A stretch of DNA of 64,000 nucleotides from Micropterix aruncella (GCA_944548615.1 OX155960.1:31943177-32007176), one strand, 5' to 3'; positions 11,872 through 24,538 are shown, numbered from the stretch's first letter. The notes: generated by a model not told the origin, from the sequence alone. Translations and numbers: made by a program.

Positions 11872-12158
11872 ATGATGAAAGTAAGTTTTTCTTGATTTAT
11901 TTCAATGTTGTAAAATTTACGATCCGCTAATTAATGTATTTTCTTTCGTTACAGTTCTTTTTCTTTGTCTTCTTTTTATTCTTCTTCTTCGACTTCATGG
12001 GAGCCACGCCTACTCCTACACCTATATCTCATTATGAAGTTGTAACAGCTTTACCCGTCAATTACCCTAAAATATATGAGTGGGAATATCCCCAATATTA
12101 TTACACTCCGAGAGCGTATACGCCTTATGAAGCATACTGGGCGTACTACAAAAAGTAA
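11872..12158 (+). CDS. Phe-rich signal / Tyr-rich secreted protein, paralogue 2
   Basis: Exon 1 is 11872-11880 (ATG ATG AAA); a 74-bp GT-AG intron follows; exon 2 is 11955-12158. The product is 70 aa. The order of parts is the same as in paralogue 1: Phe run with Val and Leu, DFMGATPTPTPISHYE, then PVNYPKIYEWEYPQYYY and a tail YWAYYKK that is three residues longer. Identity to paralogue 1 is high in the signal and central part and lower in the tail. Probably secreted. AATAAA at 12188-12193. The family is unrecognised and function is inferred only from composition. Confidence 0.8.
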
Positions 12159-12187
12159 TGTTCCATTTCACCTCTGCCACTAAAGTG

Positions 12188-12193
12188 AATAAA
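12188..12193 (+). terminator. Polyadenylation signal of Phe-rich gene 2
   Basis: AATAAA 30 bp after the stop; a second AATAAA lies about 10 bp further on. Confidence 0.6.
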
Positions 12194-12296
12194 TTTCAAT
12201 AAATATATGTGATTTTATTTATTTGGACATCAAGGCGTCTATAAATTTTCTCTGGTACAGGCAGCATAAAAAACCGATCGAATAAAGAAACCGGGG

Positions 12297-12331
12297 AATC
12301 TTTATTCCCCGAAAATCGGGGAATAAAGATT
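12297..12331. repeat. Perfect 16-bp hairpin downstream of gene 2
   Basis: Arms 12297-12312 (aatctttattccccga) and 12316-12331 are exact reverse complements with a 3-base loop. It sits about 105 bp after the polyadenylation signal. Confidence 0.7.
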
Positions 12332-12499
12332 GGTATAATAGCTCAAAAACTATTGTTTATATCGAAAATTAAAATGTACCACGTGATAATTGAAGTATAA
12401 TTTATTCCAATATTTTTTTCCCATCATTAAAGATATTTCGAGATAGACATAAAACTTTTTTAATAGTTATTAAAATGTGCTATTTTACCATATAATGAA

Positions 12500-12818
12500 A
12501 AATTTGAGAGTCTTTGATGAAGTCGATATATGTACAGAAATATTTCACATGGAAAATAGTGTAAAAAATAGGATATCAAGAAAATATTTTATCAAAGCTA
12601 AATACATATTAAAATTCCCAATTTAATGACATAGATGTAACCTACCTGTATTATGAATTCAACAGTTATTTTATTCCTCCTAATTACGATTATATCTCCT
12701 AATTACAATACAATTAATGTAAAGGCCATTCGTTGTGTGGGTATAAAATTTCAATATAAAGACGCCTAATTTTAATGACACAATAGTCTCACGTTTGCTT
12801 CACCTGAATAGCCGGAAA
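12500..12818 (+). promoter_or_regulatory. Upstream region and TATA box of Phe-rich gene 3
   Basis: TATAAA at 12755-12760 followed by gtctcacgtttgcttcacc. The upstream DNA is related to that of genes 1, 2 and 4 but shorter. Confidence 0.6.
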
Positions 12819-13020
12819 ATGAAAAAGGTAAGTGTTTGTAGATTTATTTCAATATTTTAAATCTGAGATTATCTATTAATTTTATTTTGATTCTTTACAG
12901 TTCTTCTTCTTTATCATCTGTGTCTTCTTGTTCAAGCCTGCTCCTATACCTAAATCTCACTACGAAACTGTGAATTATTTTAAAGCTTACGAGATCGGAA
13001 GACCCCCAATCGGAGTTTAA
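12819..13020 (+). CDS. Phe-rich family, short paralogue 3
   Basis: Exon 1 is 12819-12827 (ATG AAA AAG); a 73-bp GT-AG intron follows; exon 2 is 12901-13020, giving 42 aa. The signal segment is FFFFIICVFLF, then KPAPIPKSHYETV as in the paralogues, but the Tyr/Trp-rich tail is replaced by NYFKAYEIGRPPIGV. The Phe run is shorter and gains a Cys. Promoter, splice sites and AATAAA (13040-13045) are kept, so it may be expressed; the shortened tail could equally mark the start of decay. Confidence 0.65.
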
Positions 13021-13079
13021 AAAGTTTAACCCCGAGATGAATAAATAAATTGTGATGAATAAATTTCGTTGAATTTATG

Positions 13080-13165
13080 TGATTTTATTTATTTTGCCCT
13101 AGCGTCAATAAAGTTGCTGCCCTAAGCGTCAATAAATTTGCTGCCCTAAGCGTCAATAAATTTGC
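13080..13165 (+). repeat. 25-bp tandem repeat, about 3 copies
   Basis: The unit gccctaagcgtcaataaatt with tgctg occurs three times with small changes just after gene 3. Each unit carries a potential AATAAA-like site (caataaa). Confidence 0.75.
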
Positions 13166-13310
13166 TGTTGTACTGAGAGCATACCAAAAATGTGATTAAA
13201 ATACAATCAGGGGACATAGTTGCCATGGTATCATCTAGCACACTTTTGATATGGCCAGAGAAAGGTCGCATGAAATCCCGTGTCGGGTTTTCTCGCATTG
13301 GCCTCAAATT

Positions 13311-13865
13311 CGGTAGCTAATGGGCGCTTTCTGAGTTGGCCACGAAGACCCATTTTGTTCTGGGTTCTTCTTACTCACGGGTCAACACCCATCCGGGCAG
13401 GACTCTGGCCTTACGGCTAGTTTCCTCTAGGAGTCAACCTTCTGGCACTCCTGGACAGACCGTCCAGAGTGCGCACCAAGCGGCGTAAGCCAATCGATTG
13501 TGCATTCTGACTAACATTCGAAGGAGTCTAGAAGAAGTACCGCCGTGGTCCGCGATAGATTCGGTTTACACCGTTTCACTGCTTCGTAAGGGAGAGGACC
13601 GCGCAAGCGACCTCGAACTCGTAACCAGTCGAGAGACCGGAGTAATCTGGTCGCAACTGGAAGTAAGGGCGTGGGTGTAAGCCCGCTGGGTAATATACAT
13701 CAATCTCTATATACGCTATCTCGCGGATAAGGCGTTGGCCTCTTACGGGCATGTGGTGGACTGTTTTGGCCAAGTCTTCTGCGTTTCACTTCAAGGGAGA
13801 TAGAACGACCAATCGTTAAAACTTCCTGAGGTGACGGGTTCGCCAGTTGTAGTTGACAGCTCTAT
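13311..13865 (+). mobile_element. GC-rich dispersed retroelement, copy 3
   Basis: About 555 bp between perfect 13-bp direct repeats ttggcctcaaatt at 13298-13310 and 13866-13878. It starts near 'agctaatgggcgctttctga' and ends 'gttgacagctcta'. Compared with the full-length copy at 27.6 kb it lacks internal segments. B-box-like gggtcaacacc at 13379-13389. Confidence 0.82.
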
Positions 13866-13879
13866 TTGGCCTCAAATTG

Positions 13880-15320
13880 GCTAAATTTTTATAATTTTTG
13901 AAAAGTTGTTTTTTTTATATATATAGCCTTACGCACCTAGTAGCCTGTCTGTATAACCAAAGATTCTCAAATATTTCGTAAATGTATGGCACATTTACGA
14001 AATATTTAAAAATATTTAATTTGAGAAAAAATGCATTTTTTTATTTTATGTAATATACTAGTTGTCTGAGGCCGTATGTGTAAATTAGGCGGTTAAAAAA
14101 CTTGCCATTATAAGAAAGAAGTATATCGATCAGTTCAGTTTATCGCTATGGTAGATGGAGCACATGTTTGTAAGAGCAAAATAAAGCGGGGACTGATACA
14201 TGTAACTGCCTGTATTCAGCTTATTCTTCCATACCTACACGACGCCAGTCACCTCAATTACGCTAAATCAGCGCACATCTAAGTACATTGAATTCTTAAA
14301 CTTCAATATACCTCACCAAGAGAAGAACTTCAAAAGTTTACAATATTTGGATTTTTTTATCCATCAGGGGAAGTGAAAAAAAATGAAGTCGAAATTGGAG
14401 TGAACTAGCAATTGATATTAGGTTTTTATGGAAGCCATAAAGAGTAATGAAGCCAAAGTAAAGTCAAAAAGATCAATAAAGCCTTGACTTTGGCCCGAGG
14501 GATTTCACACTCCACGATTGCAATATGGCTGCATACTCGAGAATAGAGGAAGCAGTTGAGGAGTTATAGTGTTATGTTCATCTTTTCGGAACAGCATGTT
14601 GACTTGGGACATTCGTAAAAATCGCTATATCAAAGATATGCTGTGCTTCAACGACTCTTTCCATGAACATAATTCAGTCCAGGGAACAACACAGCTTTCA
14701 TCGCTTTCGCCTGATGATAAATGTAAATCATGTGAAGGCACTAGAAGTTGGTATTATTGCAATTAAGAAAATTAAGGGGATCACATTCATAAATAATCGT
14801 TTCAAACGTAAGTCAAGTTGGAAACCTCCGGGTAGCGAAATAAGTCCGTAACAGTGCTTAGGCACATCTGAACTAGCTTCTTCACCGCATGGTATGCACA
14901 GCGAGTTTATAATAGGAAAACCAATGTATACCAAAATATAGGTGTGAAAAATGGTGACGAAATCACAATTGCAGCATTCGCCGCGTTCGTCCGGCTTCCT
15001 TTTCAGATTTTTATAAACGTTTAAAGCCCATACTAAAGTGCCTGGAAGTCGGCTGATGTGGAAACGAAAAACCGCAGGGCAAACCTGAAACTCGAAATCT
15101 TACTCCGCGTCAAAAATATCGCGTCACTTACCTATATAATGATGGATACCTAGGCTACAATATTTAATTTTAATTTTTAATACATTTTTAGACTGATTTA
15201 GGGTTCTAAAGCATTCTTAATCTCCTTGCGCGCCAAAATAGGACAACCCTCATATTCACAATTTTGAAGAGTGACTTTTTTTAGCCTCTAGGCAAAGGGC
15301 AACGACTAACAGCAACAGCA
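13880..15320. other. No gene recognised
   Basis: Mixed-composition DNA with open frames of up to 68 codons around 14569-14934, none with a recognised motif. An old mobile element is possible because the composition is less AT-rich than its surroundings. Confidence 0.4.
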
Positions 15321-15324
15321 AGCA

Positions 15325-18235
15325 TTTATTTATTTATTTATTTATTTTATTTATTTATTTATCCTATTTTTTATAGTTACATAAAAAAGATTGTGTTAAT
15401 TTTTTTAACTCATTTTAAAAGAATACATATGAAGAAAATCGCGAAAGGGCATTAACTTGTCAGGATTACATCACCCCACTAGGTATACGCCTGTGTTGGG
15501 GTGATGGATATATAGTTCTGTGGTATTATTTGCTGAGCCTGTAGCCTTGCCTGCTGTCCTTCTTCTGTCTTAAAAAAAAACAATACGTAATATAATTTAG
15601 CATAATATAATATAAATAATATAATATAACATATTACAATGTAATATAATATCATATGTTATAACATATAAAATAATGTAGCATATTTATATATAATAGT
15701 ATAATAGTATAACATAATAAAATATACCATATTATAATCTGTATATCTGTATACATATCCATAATTTACATCTATATATCCTATAATCTGTGGTTAGAAA
15801 TAAAATATTTTAATATATCATACTTTCGCATTCTTCTCTAGTATAATTTGAGAGCCAATGAGACACCCGTCTCTTGAACTGGTTGTCGGTTATGTTTAAG
15901 ATCTGTCCTGCGTACGAGTTAAATATATTATAGAGTTTAGGTCCGAGATATGCGTAGTGTCGTTGTCCGTATACAGTCCTCAGTTTTGGTTGAATCTGTT
16001 TGTCTTTGTGTCTAGTGTTGTGTTTGTGCTCTGGTTTGTCTTTATCCGTGTTCTTCATGAGGTCCCTTCGATAGCGCACCAAAACAGCGCGTATGTATAG
16101 TTGGCGTACGTCAAGTACTTTAAAGTCTGTATATAGGTCGTCTGACGGGGAGCGATATGGCTTCTTGTTAATGACTCTGAGCATAGCCTTTTGCGCTTTG
16201 ACCAGTGGGTCAAGATTTGTTCTTGCCATACCGCCCCAACCGATTTGTCCGTATGTAAGTAGAGTCTGCGTCAGTGCATAGTAAACAGTCCGTAGTAGGT
16301 TAATGTTGAGTATGTTTCTTATATTTTTAAATATATAAATCAACTTTCTAGTCCGTTTAGTCGTAGCCTCAATGTGTTGTGTCCATTTTAGATTTTGGTC
16401 AATGACTATTCCTAGATATTTTATTGTGTTCGTGCGTTCAAGTGGTAAACATGTACAGTTCATGTAGTCGCATTTATGTAACGTAATATAGTGGTTAGTA
16501 TTGGGATGATGTCTATTGTCGATGCTAAAGGTCATATATTTAGTCTTGTACTCGTTTAGCGTCAAAAGATTATTGTCAAGCCATCGTTTAGCCAGCTTCA
16601 GTCCCGCAGTCGCCCTGTCAAACGAAGACGTCCATGTGTCGCCGTAGAATAGCAACACAGTGTCATCGGCGTAGGACAGTACGGAGCCCTGAACCTGAAG
16701 CTGGCATAGGTCATTTATGTACACTAAGAAGAGTATTGGGCCCAGTGTGCTGCCCTGTGGGACCCCATAGGAACACGGCAGGGATTCACTTGTCTCGCTG
16801 TCAATTTTAACTTGCTGCGTGCGTCCAGTTATATAGCTACGAAACCAGTCCAACTCTACGTCTAAAACTCCGAGTTTCTCAAGTTTCGTGATTAGTCTAT
16901 CGTGAGGTACTGTGTCGAAAGCTTTAGCCAAGTCGAGAAAAATACCAATGCAATGTTTGTTTCTATCGAGGTTTTCTGTTATACATTTAGTTAATTCAAG
17001 AATTGCATCGGCAGTTCCTCGACCCGGCCTAAAGCCATACTGTCGGTCTGACAATAGATCATGTGTCTGTAAGTAAGTCGTTAGTTGTTTTGCGGTTAGT
17101 TTTTCTAGTATTTTGCTTATTGTATTTATTACTGAAATCGGACGATAGTTTTTAGGGTCACGTTTGTCACCTTCCTTAAAGATCGGTGTCACATTGGCTG
17201 TCTTAAATACTTCAGGAAATTTTCCCTTGTCTAAAGTGAGGTTGGTAATATACACCAAGGGTTTGGCTATGAATTTAGCAATGAACTTCAGAGTACCTAC
17301 ACTGATACCATCTGGACCTGGGGCGGAATCGCTTTTTAGCATTCTGATTGTCTTAAGAATGTCATCTTCGTAAACATGGGTAAATTTAAACTTCCTTTCA
17401 ATATTAGGCAAAGTAAAATCGTCTTCAGTTGCGTTAATTGTTGTGGAAGTTTGATTGAAGGCCTTGGCCAGATTTATTCCAACATTAGTGAAGTATCTAT
17501 TGAAATGTTGAGTAACGTCGCTCTTGTTTTTAATTAGTTGCCTGCCAATCTGGAGTTCCTGTACACTGCTTGTCGCTCTACCATGACTATTACTCATTTC
17601 ATTAACTACCCTCCAAACAGTCTTTAAATTAAAGTTATCCGTCTCAATTTTTTTCCGGTAGTAGTCCTCCTTGCTCCTCTTAATTATACTTGTGCAAATA
17701 TTTCTGTATCGTTTATAGTAGTCTTGTAGCGTCTTGTTGTTTGGGAATCTTCTCATTTGTTTGTGTAATTTGTCCCGTTTTTTAATGCATTTAATTATTC
17801 CAGTATTCATCCAGGGTTTTAGTAGTGTAAATTTAGGTGTCGTTATTTTTGTAGTGGTATTGTTTTGTATATGGTAATTTAAAGTATTTAAGAAAGCTAC
17901 CGTTGCTTTGTCGACGTCATTAGTAAATGTTTCTGACCAATTTTCTTTACTTATGTCATTAAGCAGCCCTTCATAGTTAATAATTTTCTTGGATTTTGTC
18001 ATGTCAGCCGTCGCATTGTTTTGCTTGCCATGTAGTCCAAAGAGTGTGGAATAGTGGTCAGTAATGGTAGTATGTGCGACCGCAGCAGTAAGGCTATTTT
18101 TAGATTTTACAAATATATGATCTATGCAGGTACCGTTTGCAGGGCGAGTTGTTGTGTTGATCGCGGAAACGAACCCCATTTCGCTCATTAACCCTTCGTA
18201 GTCATCAGCCTGGTGATGTTTGGGTCCTGTAATGA
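15325..18235 (-). mobile_element. 5'-truncated non-LTR retrotransposon (CR1/jockey-like)
   Basis: A minus-strand element: the coding frame runs from about 18235 to 15810, then a 3' UTR, then an (AAAT)n tail read on - from about 15360 to 15325. The 5' part of the endonuclease is missing, the usual outcome of incomplete target-primed reverse transcription. No clear target duplication was found. Close relatives of its C-terminus occur at 61.3-61.8 kb. Confidence 0.8.
15810..18188 (-). CDS. LINE ORF2 fragment: endonuclease C-terminus + reverse transcriptase
   Basis: A 792-codon open frame, and the frame stays open about 15 codons further upstream. Residues 15-50 carry the end of an apurinic-type endonuclease (TCIDHIFVKS, ITDHYSTLFG). 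The reverse transcriptase follows at about residues 260-560: SAPGPDGIS, PIFKEGDKRDPKNYRPIS, QYGFRPGRGT, FLDLAKAFDTVPHD, GVPQGSTLGPILFLVYINDL and the catalytic YADD. The C-terminal region (KPYRSPSDDLY, YGQRHYAYLGPKLYN) is typical of this LINE group. No stop or frameshift in nearly 2.4 kb suggests a young insertion, but without an intact 5' end it cannot move by itself. The exact clade is not certain by eye. Confidence 0.88.
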   Translation of the reverse strand: MSEMGFVSAINTTTRPANGTCIDHIFVKSKNSLTAAVAHTTITDHYSTLFGLHGKQNNATADMTKSKKIINYEGLLNDISKENWSETFTNDVDKATVAFLNTLNYHIQNNTTTKITTPKFTLLKPWMNTGIIKCIKKRDKLHKQMRRFPNNKTLQDYYKRYRNICTSIIKRSKEDYYRKKIETDNFNLKTVWRVVNEMSNSHGRATSSVQELQIGRQLIKNKSDVTQHFNRYFTNVGINLAKAFNQTSTTINATEDDFTLPNIERKFKFTHVYEDDILKTIRMLKSDSAPGPDGISVGTLKFIAKFIAKPLVYITNLTLDKGKFPEVFKTANVTPIFKEGDKRDPKNYRPISVINTISKILEKLTAKQLTTYLQTHDLLSDRQYGFRPGRGTADAILELTKCITENLDRNKHCIGIFLDLAKAFDTVPHDRLITKLEKLGVLDVELDWFRSYITGRTQQVKIDSETSESLPCSYGVPQGSTLGPILFLVYINDLCQLQVQGSVLSYADDTVLLFYGDTWTSSFDRATAGLKLAKRWLDNNLLTLNEYKTKYMTFSIDNRHHPNTNHYITLHKCDYMNCTCLPLERTNTIKYLGIVIDQNLKWTQHIEATTKRTRKLIYIFKNIRNILNINLLRTVYYALTQTLLTYGQIGWGGMARTNLDPLVKAQKAMLRVINKKPYRSPSDDLYTDFKVLDVRQLYIRAVLVRYRRDLMKNTDKDKPEHKHNTRHKDKQIQPKLRTVYGQRHYAYLGPKLYNIFNSYAGQILNITDNQFKRRVSHWLSNYTREECESMIY

Positions 18236-18348
18236 ATATTTTTAATTACGGAAATTAATTATTTACTTTATGAATCGAAATTAAAAAAATCAATATAAAA
18301 TGGTTGGGTTAAAGTAGAAAATTGTTCTGTTATAGCGATGTTCTATGG

Positions 18349-19024
18349 TAGCGAACGGTTTCGTGCAGTTTGGGCCTAAGATTCATTGTCTTCTCGGATC
18401 GGTCCAACTCACGATTAAACTCCTAATCAGTAGCCTCCTCGTGTGGAAGGCTATTCTGGGTAAAACTCTCGCGTCTCAGGCCTCACGGCTGGTGGATCGG
18501 TTTCTCCTAGGGGATTGCCTCCCGGAGCCAACCGGTTGTGCACATTGACTAATTACTGAAGGAATCTGGCGACTATTAAATTATACTGTCTCCTAAGCAG
18601 CGGGAGTGGATGTTTACTTGTCGTCAACCAGTCTTGCAATGACCAAATGGGTACCTGATTTAATTTCAGAGCCGGGCAAAATATGCCATTGGCCGCGATA
18701 GATTCAAACTGAATCACCGCTGAATATACGGCAGGTAGAGGTCGCGCAAGCGACTTCGGACCCGTAACCAGTCGGGAGGTTGGAGGTATCCTGAGGGTTA
18801 ATTCCAGATCGAAAACTGGCAAACAGAGGGCAAGGCTACCCGCTGGGTACCTTTTCCGGAGCCTCGCCTTACGGCGTTGGCCTCTGTCGGGCATGTTGGC
18901 TTAGCTAGACGGTAGATTTGTATTGTCTCTAAGTCATCAACGCTCACCTCACAGGAGATAGAACGATCGCTATCGTTAATTCTTCCTGAGGTGATGGGTT
19001 CCCCTGTTGAAGTTGACAACCCTA
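18349..19024 (+). mobile_element. GC-rich dispersed retroelement, copy 4 (diverged subfamily)
   Basis: Starts 'tagcgaacggtttcgtgca' and ends 'gaagttgacaaccctag'. Collinear with the other copies but belongs with 48654-49275 in a diverged subfamily (cgcgtctcaggcc, ggaggtatcct, gttaattcca). A possible short target duplication is tgttctat / tgttttat (18339-18346, 19026-19033). Confidence 0.7.
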
Positions 19025-19309
19025 GTTGTTTTATTAAAGTCATTGTGTTGGTATTTATTTAAATTTGTTTTATTCATACGTATTGTTTTAATTATTGTGA
19101 CTCTGAAACACCTGTTTTTTGCAATATCAAGTCGAATAGATTTATAGGTTAAATCTTTTTTCAAAGACGATTATTATTATTATTTGGAATAATAATACCA
19201 AAAAACCAAAGGAATAGTCATGTAAATCTGGAACACTCATACTGTCATCGTTTATAAAATTGAGCAACGTATTGCCATTTATTTTTTTGAAATCTCTAAA
19301 ATCATCGGG
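19025..19309. other. No gene recognised
   Basis: AT-rich with a short (att)n run at about 19170. Homology to 7690-7745 begins near 19255. Confidence 0.4.
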
Positions 19310-19730
19310 AATTCTCGTCTCCTGTATGTTGACGTCTTAAATGCCCGCTCGTAAGAACTTGTCGTATCCGACCAGGGTTCGCGAGTTCAGTAATTAGTGT
19401 CTTCTCCATAACATTCAACCGTCTCACACAAGCAATTACGTCAATTTAGGTCAATTTTTCAACTGTACGTCAATTTTGGACCAAATGCAGGGTCTCGGTC
19501 TCGGTCTTCGAATATACCCCATATTCACCCGATTTAGTCCCAGTGGACTTCATGCTCTCCCCCAAACTAAAAACCTGTCCTCTATGATGAGCATTTTCAG
19601 TATATTTCATAATTAAAGCTAATATTATTGCGGTTCTGAAAAGTATTTAGGTTAAAGATCTGGAAGAGCCGTTCTCGCGGGTGTGTGGTGAGGGAGGGGA
19701 CGTATGTTGAAAACTAACAGGGTATTTTTT
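19310..19730 (+). pseudogene. Mariner-family transposase relic, second copy
   Basis: Reads on + as a decayed mariner C-terminus: ccccatattcacccgattta (19515) encodes the conserved P-Y-S-P-D-L block, and 19690-19712 gives VVREGTYVEN. Homologous to 7755-8165. Several stops. Confidence 0.7.
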
Positions 19731-19820
19731 TTTTAATCATTAGACATATCATTGCGAGATAGTCATGTAACTTTTTGAATATTTATTAAAATGTGCTATT
19801 TGAAAATACTATGAGAATTG

Positions 19821-19849
19821 CAAAACAGTGTTTGTCGAACACTGTTTTG
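19821..19849. repeat. 12-bp perfect hairpin upstream of gene 4
   Basis: caaaacagtgtt (19821-19832) and its exact complement (19838-19849) with a 5-base loop. It is not present at the matching place in genes 1-3. Confidence 0.65.
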
Positions 19850-19869
19850 TTACAAACAATTAGTCGGAA

Positions 19870-20164
19870 TACGGAGAGGAATATTTCACAAGGAAAAAAG
19901 TGTAAAAAATAGGAAATCATGAAAACCTTACAACCAAAACTAAATATTAAAATACCCAATTTTATCTTACTAACGACTATTCGATTTCTGACGTAAACGT
20001 GACCTATTATGAATTGAACAATTATTTTATTTTGATAACTCCTAATGACAATACAATTAATGTAAGGATAATTCGTTGTGGGAGTCAAAAATTTCAATAT
20101 AAAAGATGCCTAATTTTAATAACACAACATTGTTTCACGTTTGCTTAACCTGAACAGCCGGAAA
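19870..20164 (+). promoter_or_regulatory. Conserved upstream region and TATA box of Phe-rich gene 4
   Basis: TATAAAA at 20098-20104 followed by tttcacgtttgcttaacc and gaacagccggaaaatg, nearly identical to genes 1-3. Confidence 0.7.
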
Positions 20165-21984
<1,820 letters not shown>

Positions 21985-22024
21985 AAAAATAGTACATATT
22001 TTCCCCTTTTCTTCTAACGCGATG

Positions 22025-22030
22025 AATAAA
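22025..22030 (+). terminator. Polyadenylation signal of Phe-rich gene 4
   Basis: AATAAA 40 bp after the stop, in gatgaataaa as in gene 1. Confidence 0.65.
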
Positions 22031-22611
22031 TTTTATTGAATTTATAACTTTTTTTATTTTGACATAAGTGCGCCTATAAATTTGCTTTGTACTGAGAGCA
22101 TAACAAAGGGGAAAGGTTGGGTTTAAATTTCAAAACTATGGTTTATATCAAACTTACCACATCAAATATACCAGGTGATGTATATGTCAACATTCACCTA
22201 GTGGGCATTGTGACGTCACGCGCAGGACGGAGTGGGGGTATGTTGCCATTTTGTGATTGTTCGATTGTTTGTAAAAAATTTGACGCCTTGGGGGGATGTC
22301 ATACCAGATAAGTTGACATACTGAGAATAACTTTATATACTCGTGATATTAAGCAATAAACAAACAACAAAGGTCAAGAAAGTTGCGATTGACGTGGAAC
22401 TTGTTAACGTGTTCTATGCGGAGCCTAAATTGTAACTCGTTGGTACTAGATTTAGATGTTTTTGGTCCCAACCATCATCGGTTTAAATTACAGATGACTA
22501 ATTTTGTATTCTTTCCTGACATCTTGTATTTATTACAATGTTCTATTTTTGTATTTTAATTTTACTATTTAATGCATTGCTTTTTCTGTATTGTTGATTA
22601 CTTTAAGTGAA

Positions 22612-23165
22612 TCTATATAAATAAAAATAAAATGCTGTTCATTGGTAACCGCATATTAGGTTGAACGGCTGATCCGATTTGGATATTTTTTTAAAAATTT
22701 TCGTAATAGTCCAAATATGGAAAGGAAAATTGGAAAAGTTGCCTGGAAAATTCGGGAAAACTGAAAGTGTTTTTTTTCTACTCACGATTTCAATGATGTA
22801 TATACGATATTCCTTTTTTGAATAGGAACGACATATAGGGTTGATTCTTTTTTTGTTTTGATCGCTATACTCTCGGGATAAAAATATTTCAATCAATTGA
22901 AAAAAAACTGGACGATCTTTAGAAAAATTCGGAAAAAAACTGGGTTGAGGGTGGATTTGAGGAGGGGGGGTTGAGGGGTGAGGTTTGGTTGGGGGGGGGG
23001 TAAGGGGAAGTTGAAAGGGGCAGTAGAGTTTGGAAGGCATGAGGTAGTTAGGAGGAGGTGGAGTTTATAAGGGAGGGGGGAGTTAGGGGTGGGGGATAGA
23101 GTTTGGGGGTGTTGAGGGCTTGAGTAGGGGGTTGCGGCGTTGAGGTGTGTGACGCGGGAAAAATA
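22612..23165 (+). mobile_element. Helitron 5' end with G-rich tract
   Basis: tctatataaataaaaataaa at 22612, then gaacggctgatccgattt, is the standard Helitron 5' end. No CTAG-type 3' end was found before the gene that follows, so the element is 3'-truncated. From about 22940 to 23155 it runs into a strongly G-rich tract. Confidence 0.6.
22940..23155. repeat. G-rich low-complexity tract
   Basis: About 215 bp with repeated GGGG runs on +. G-quadruplex formation on + is plausible. Compositionally it mirrors the C-rich tract at 10735-10990. Confidence 0.8.
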
Positions 23166-23305
23166 ACTGTAAAAAAAACTTGTTTCAATATAAAAATATA
23201 ATTTGTTTAAAAAGTAATCACAACATTTAAAAAGTAATCACAACATTTACATTTCAAAAACTACACTGTATATCTACTTTGCAGTCTGCTGTCTATACAC
23301 ATATC

Positions 23306-24454
23306 TTATCGCCAAACTGGTCCTCCTATAATAGGAGCTGGATACGCTGGAGCCACAGCAGGCCCTAACGCAGGTCCGACAGCATAGGGAGAAGGTGCAA
23401 TCAAACGAGCTGCTGCGAATGGAGCAGGAGCAGGGGCTAAAATCCTGGCTGGCGCTATGAATGGCGCGGGCGCAGCAGCAAATGCACGAGCGTGTGCAAA
23501 CACAGGAGCCGGTGCTAGCACAGGACCTGGAGCGAACACAGGAGCTGGAGCCAACACAGGAGCGGGCGCCAAAAATGCCGCGTTGTAGTTCCTGGCGACG
23601 TACTGCGAACTGTGCGCTGTCACCACTGGAGCTGGTAGAAAAGGTGCTGCCGGTACCACTCCTATGCTGGGCACTGCAGTCACTGCTGAGATCACCGCCG
23701 CGAGGATAGTAACCTAAAATAACGACAATGTAGCAATATTAAGAGTAATTATCCCAAATGTTTGCAGCAGACTTAATTTTATTATTCGGAAGAAAAAAGA
23801 TATCAAATTTCTATATTTAATAAAAGTGCGATTTTAAAAATCAAAAAAATCTTTTTACAGTCGATGTATTATCTCTTGTTTTGTGTATACATATCATCAG
23901 TCTTTTACTACAATACAAATTTCGTTTATGAAAATCACGCAAGTTTGTGAGTTAAAATATATGTTGTTCCTAAAATCAACAGTAAAAGTTATGATATGTT
24001 GATCCTAAGTGCATAAAACGGAATATTTTTTTAAATTTAGTTTTGTTTTTTTTTAATTTTCTTTACATTTTTTATCTTTTTTCTTAGGTTTATGTCCTTA
24101 AATATTAGATTTAGTTTTTTTATGATTTAGTTTTAATAAGTTGGTTTTTTTACGATTAAACTTTTGAAGTAGGTAGTTGCATAATTATATTGCATAATTA
24201 TTTTCTATTAAATGTCAGTAAAAATAATGTTGACTATCGGATTATGATTAAATTACCGATGATCGGACATAATATCTCCTATTCTTGTACACGGTTATTT
24301 GTTTCAGACCCAGTCTTGTTTCGGATTCTTCCAATCCTTTCCACGTTTATTAAAATTCAACCCTTTAGTTGAATATAGATTAGGTGTTTGCAGCAATGCT
24401 ACGTTATTAGGTTAATAGTAGGTATAGTAGCAGTCTACGTACCATCTTCATCAT
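23306..24454 (-). CDS. Ala/Pro-rich low-complexity cuticular-type protein
   Basis: Two exons on -: 24454-24443 (M M K M) with a gtacgtag donor, and 23713-23306 after an attttag acceptor; intron 729 bp. Product 139 aa. The joined N-terminus (MMKMVTILAAVISAVTAVPS) is a good signal peptide. The rest is Ala/Pro/Val-rich with APAPV repeats and the motif SSQYVARNYN, related to SSQYFVRNHN in the gene at 35.8 kb and known from low-complexity insect cuticle proteins. Role inferred: extracellular cuticle structural protein. TATAAAAA on - at 24538-24531. No canonical AATAAA was found within 150 bp after the stop. Confidence 0.75.
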
Positions 24455-24530
24455 CTCGTTTCTTTGGTTACTAGATCTGTGGTTGAAGAAAGTCAAGGAG
24501 TGAATGTGTGATAGTCGAAGAAAGACTTGC

Positions 24531-24538
24531 TTTTTATA
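24531..24538 (-). promoter_or_regulatory. TATA box of the 23.3-kb gene
   Basis: TATAAAAA on -, 77 bp before the ATG, followed by a short leader. Confidence 0.65.

Noticed and set aside
23461..23709. 82-codon frame on + opposite the Ala/Pro-rich gene
   Set aside because: Shadow of the minus-strand coding repeats.
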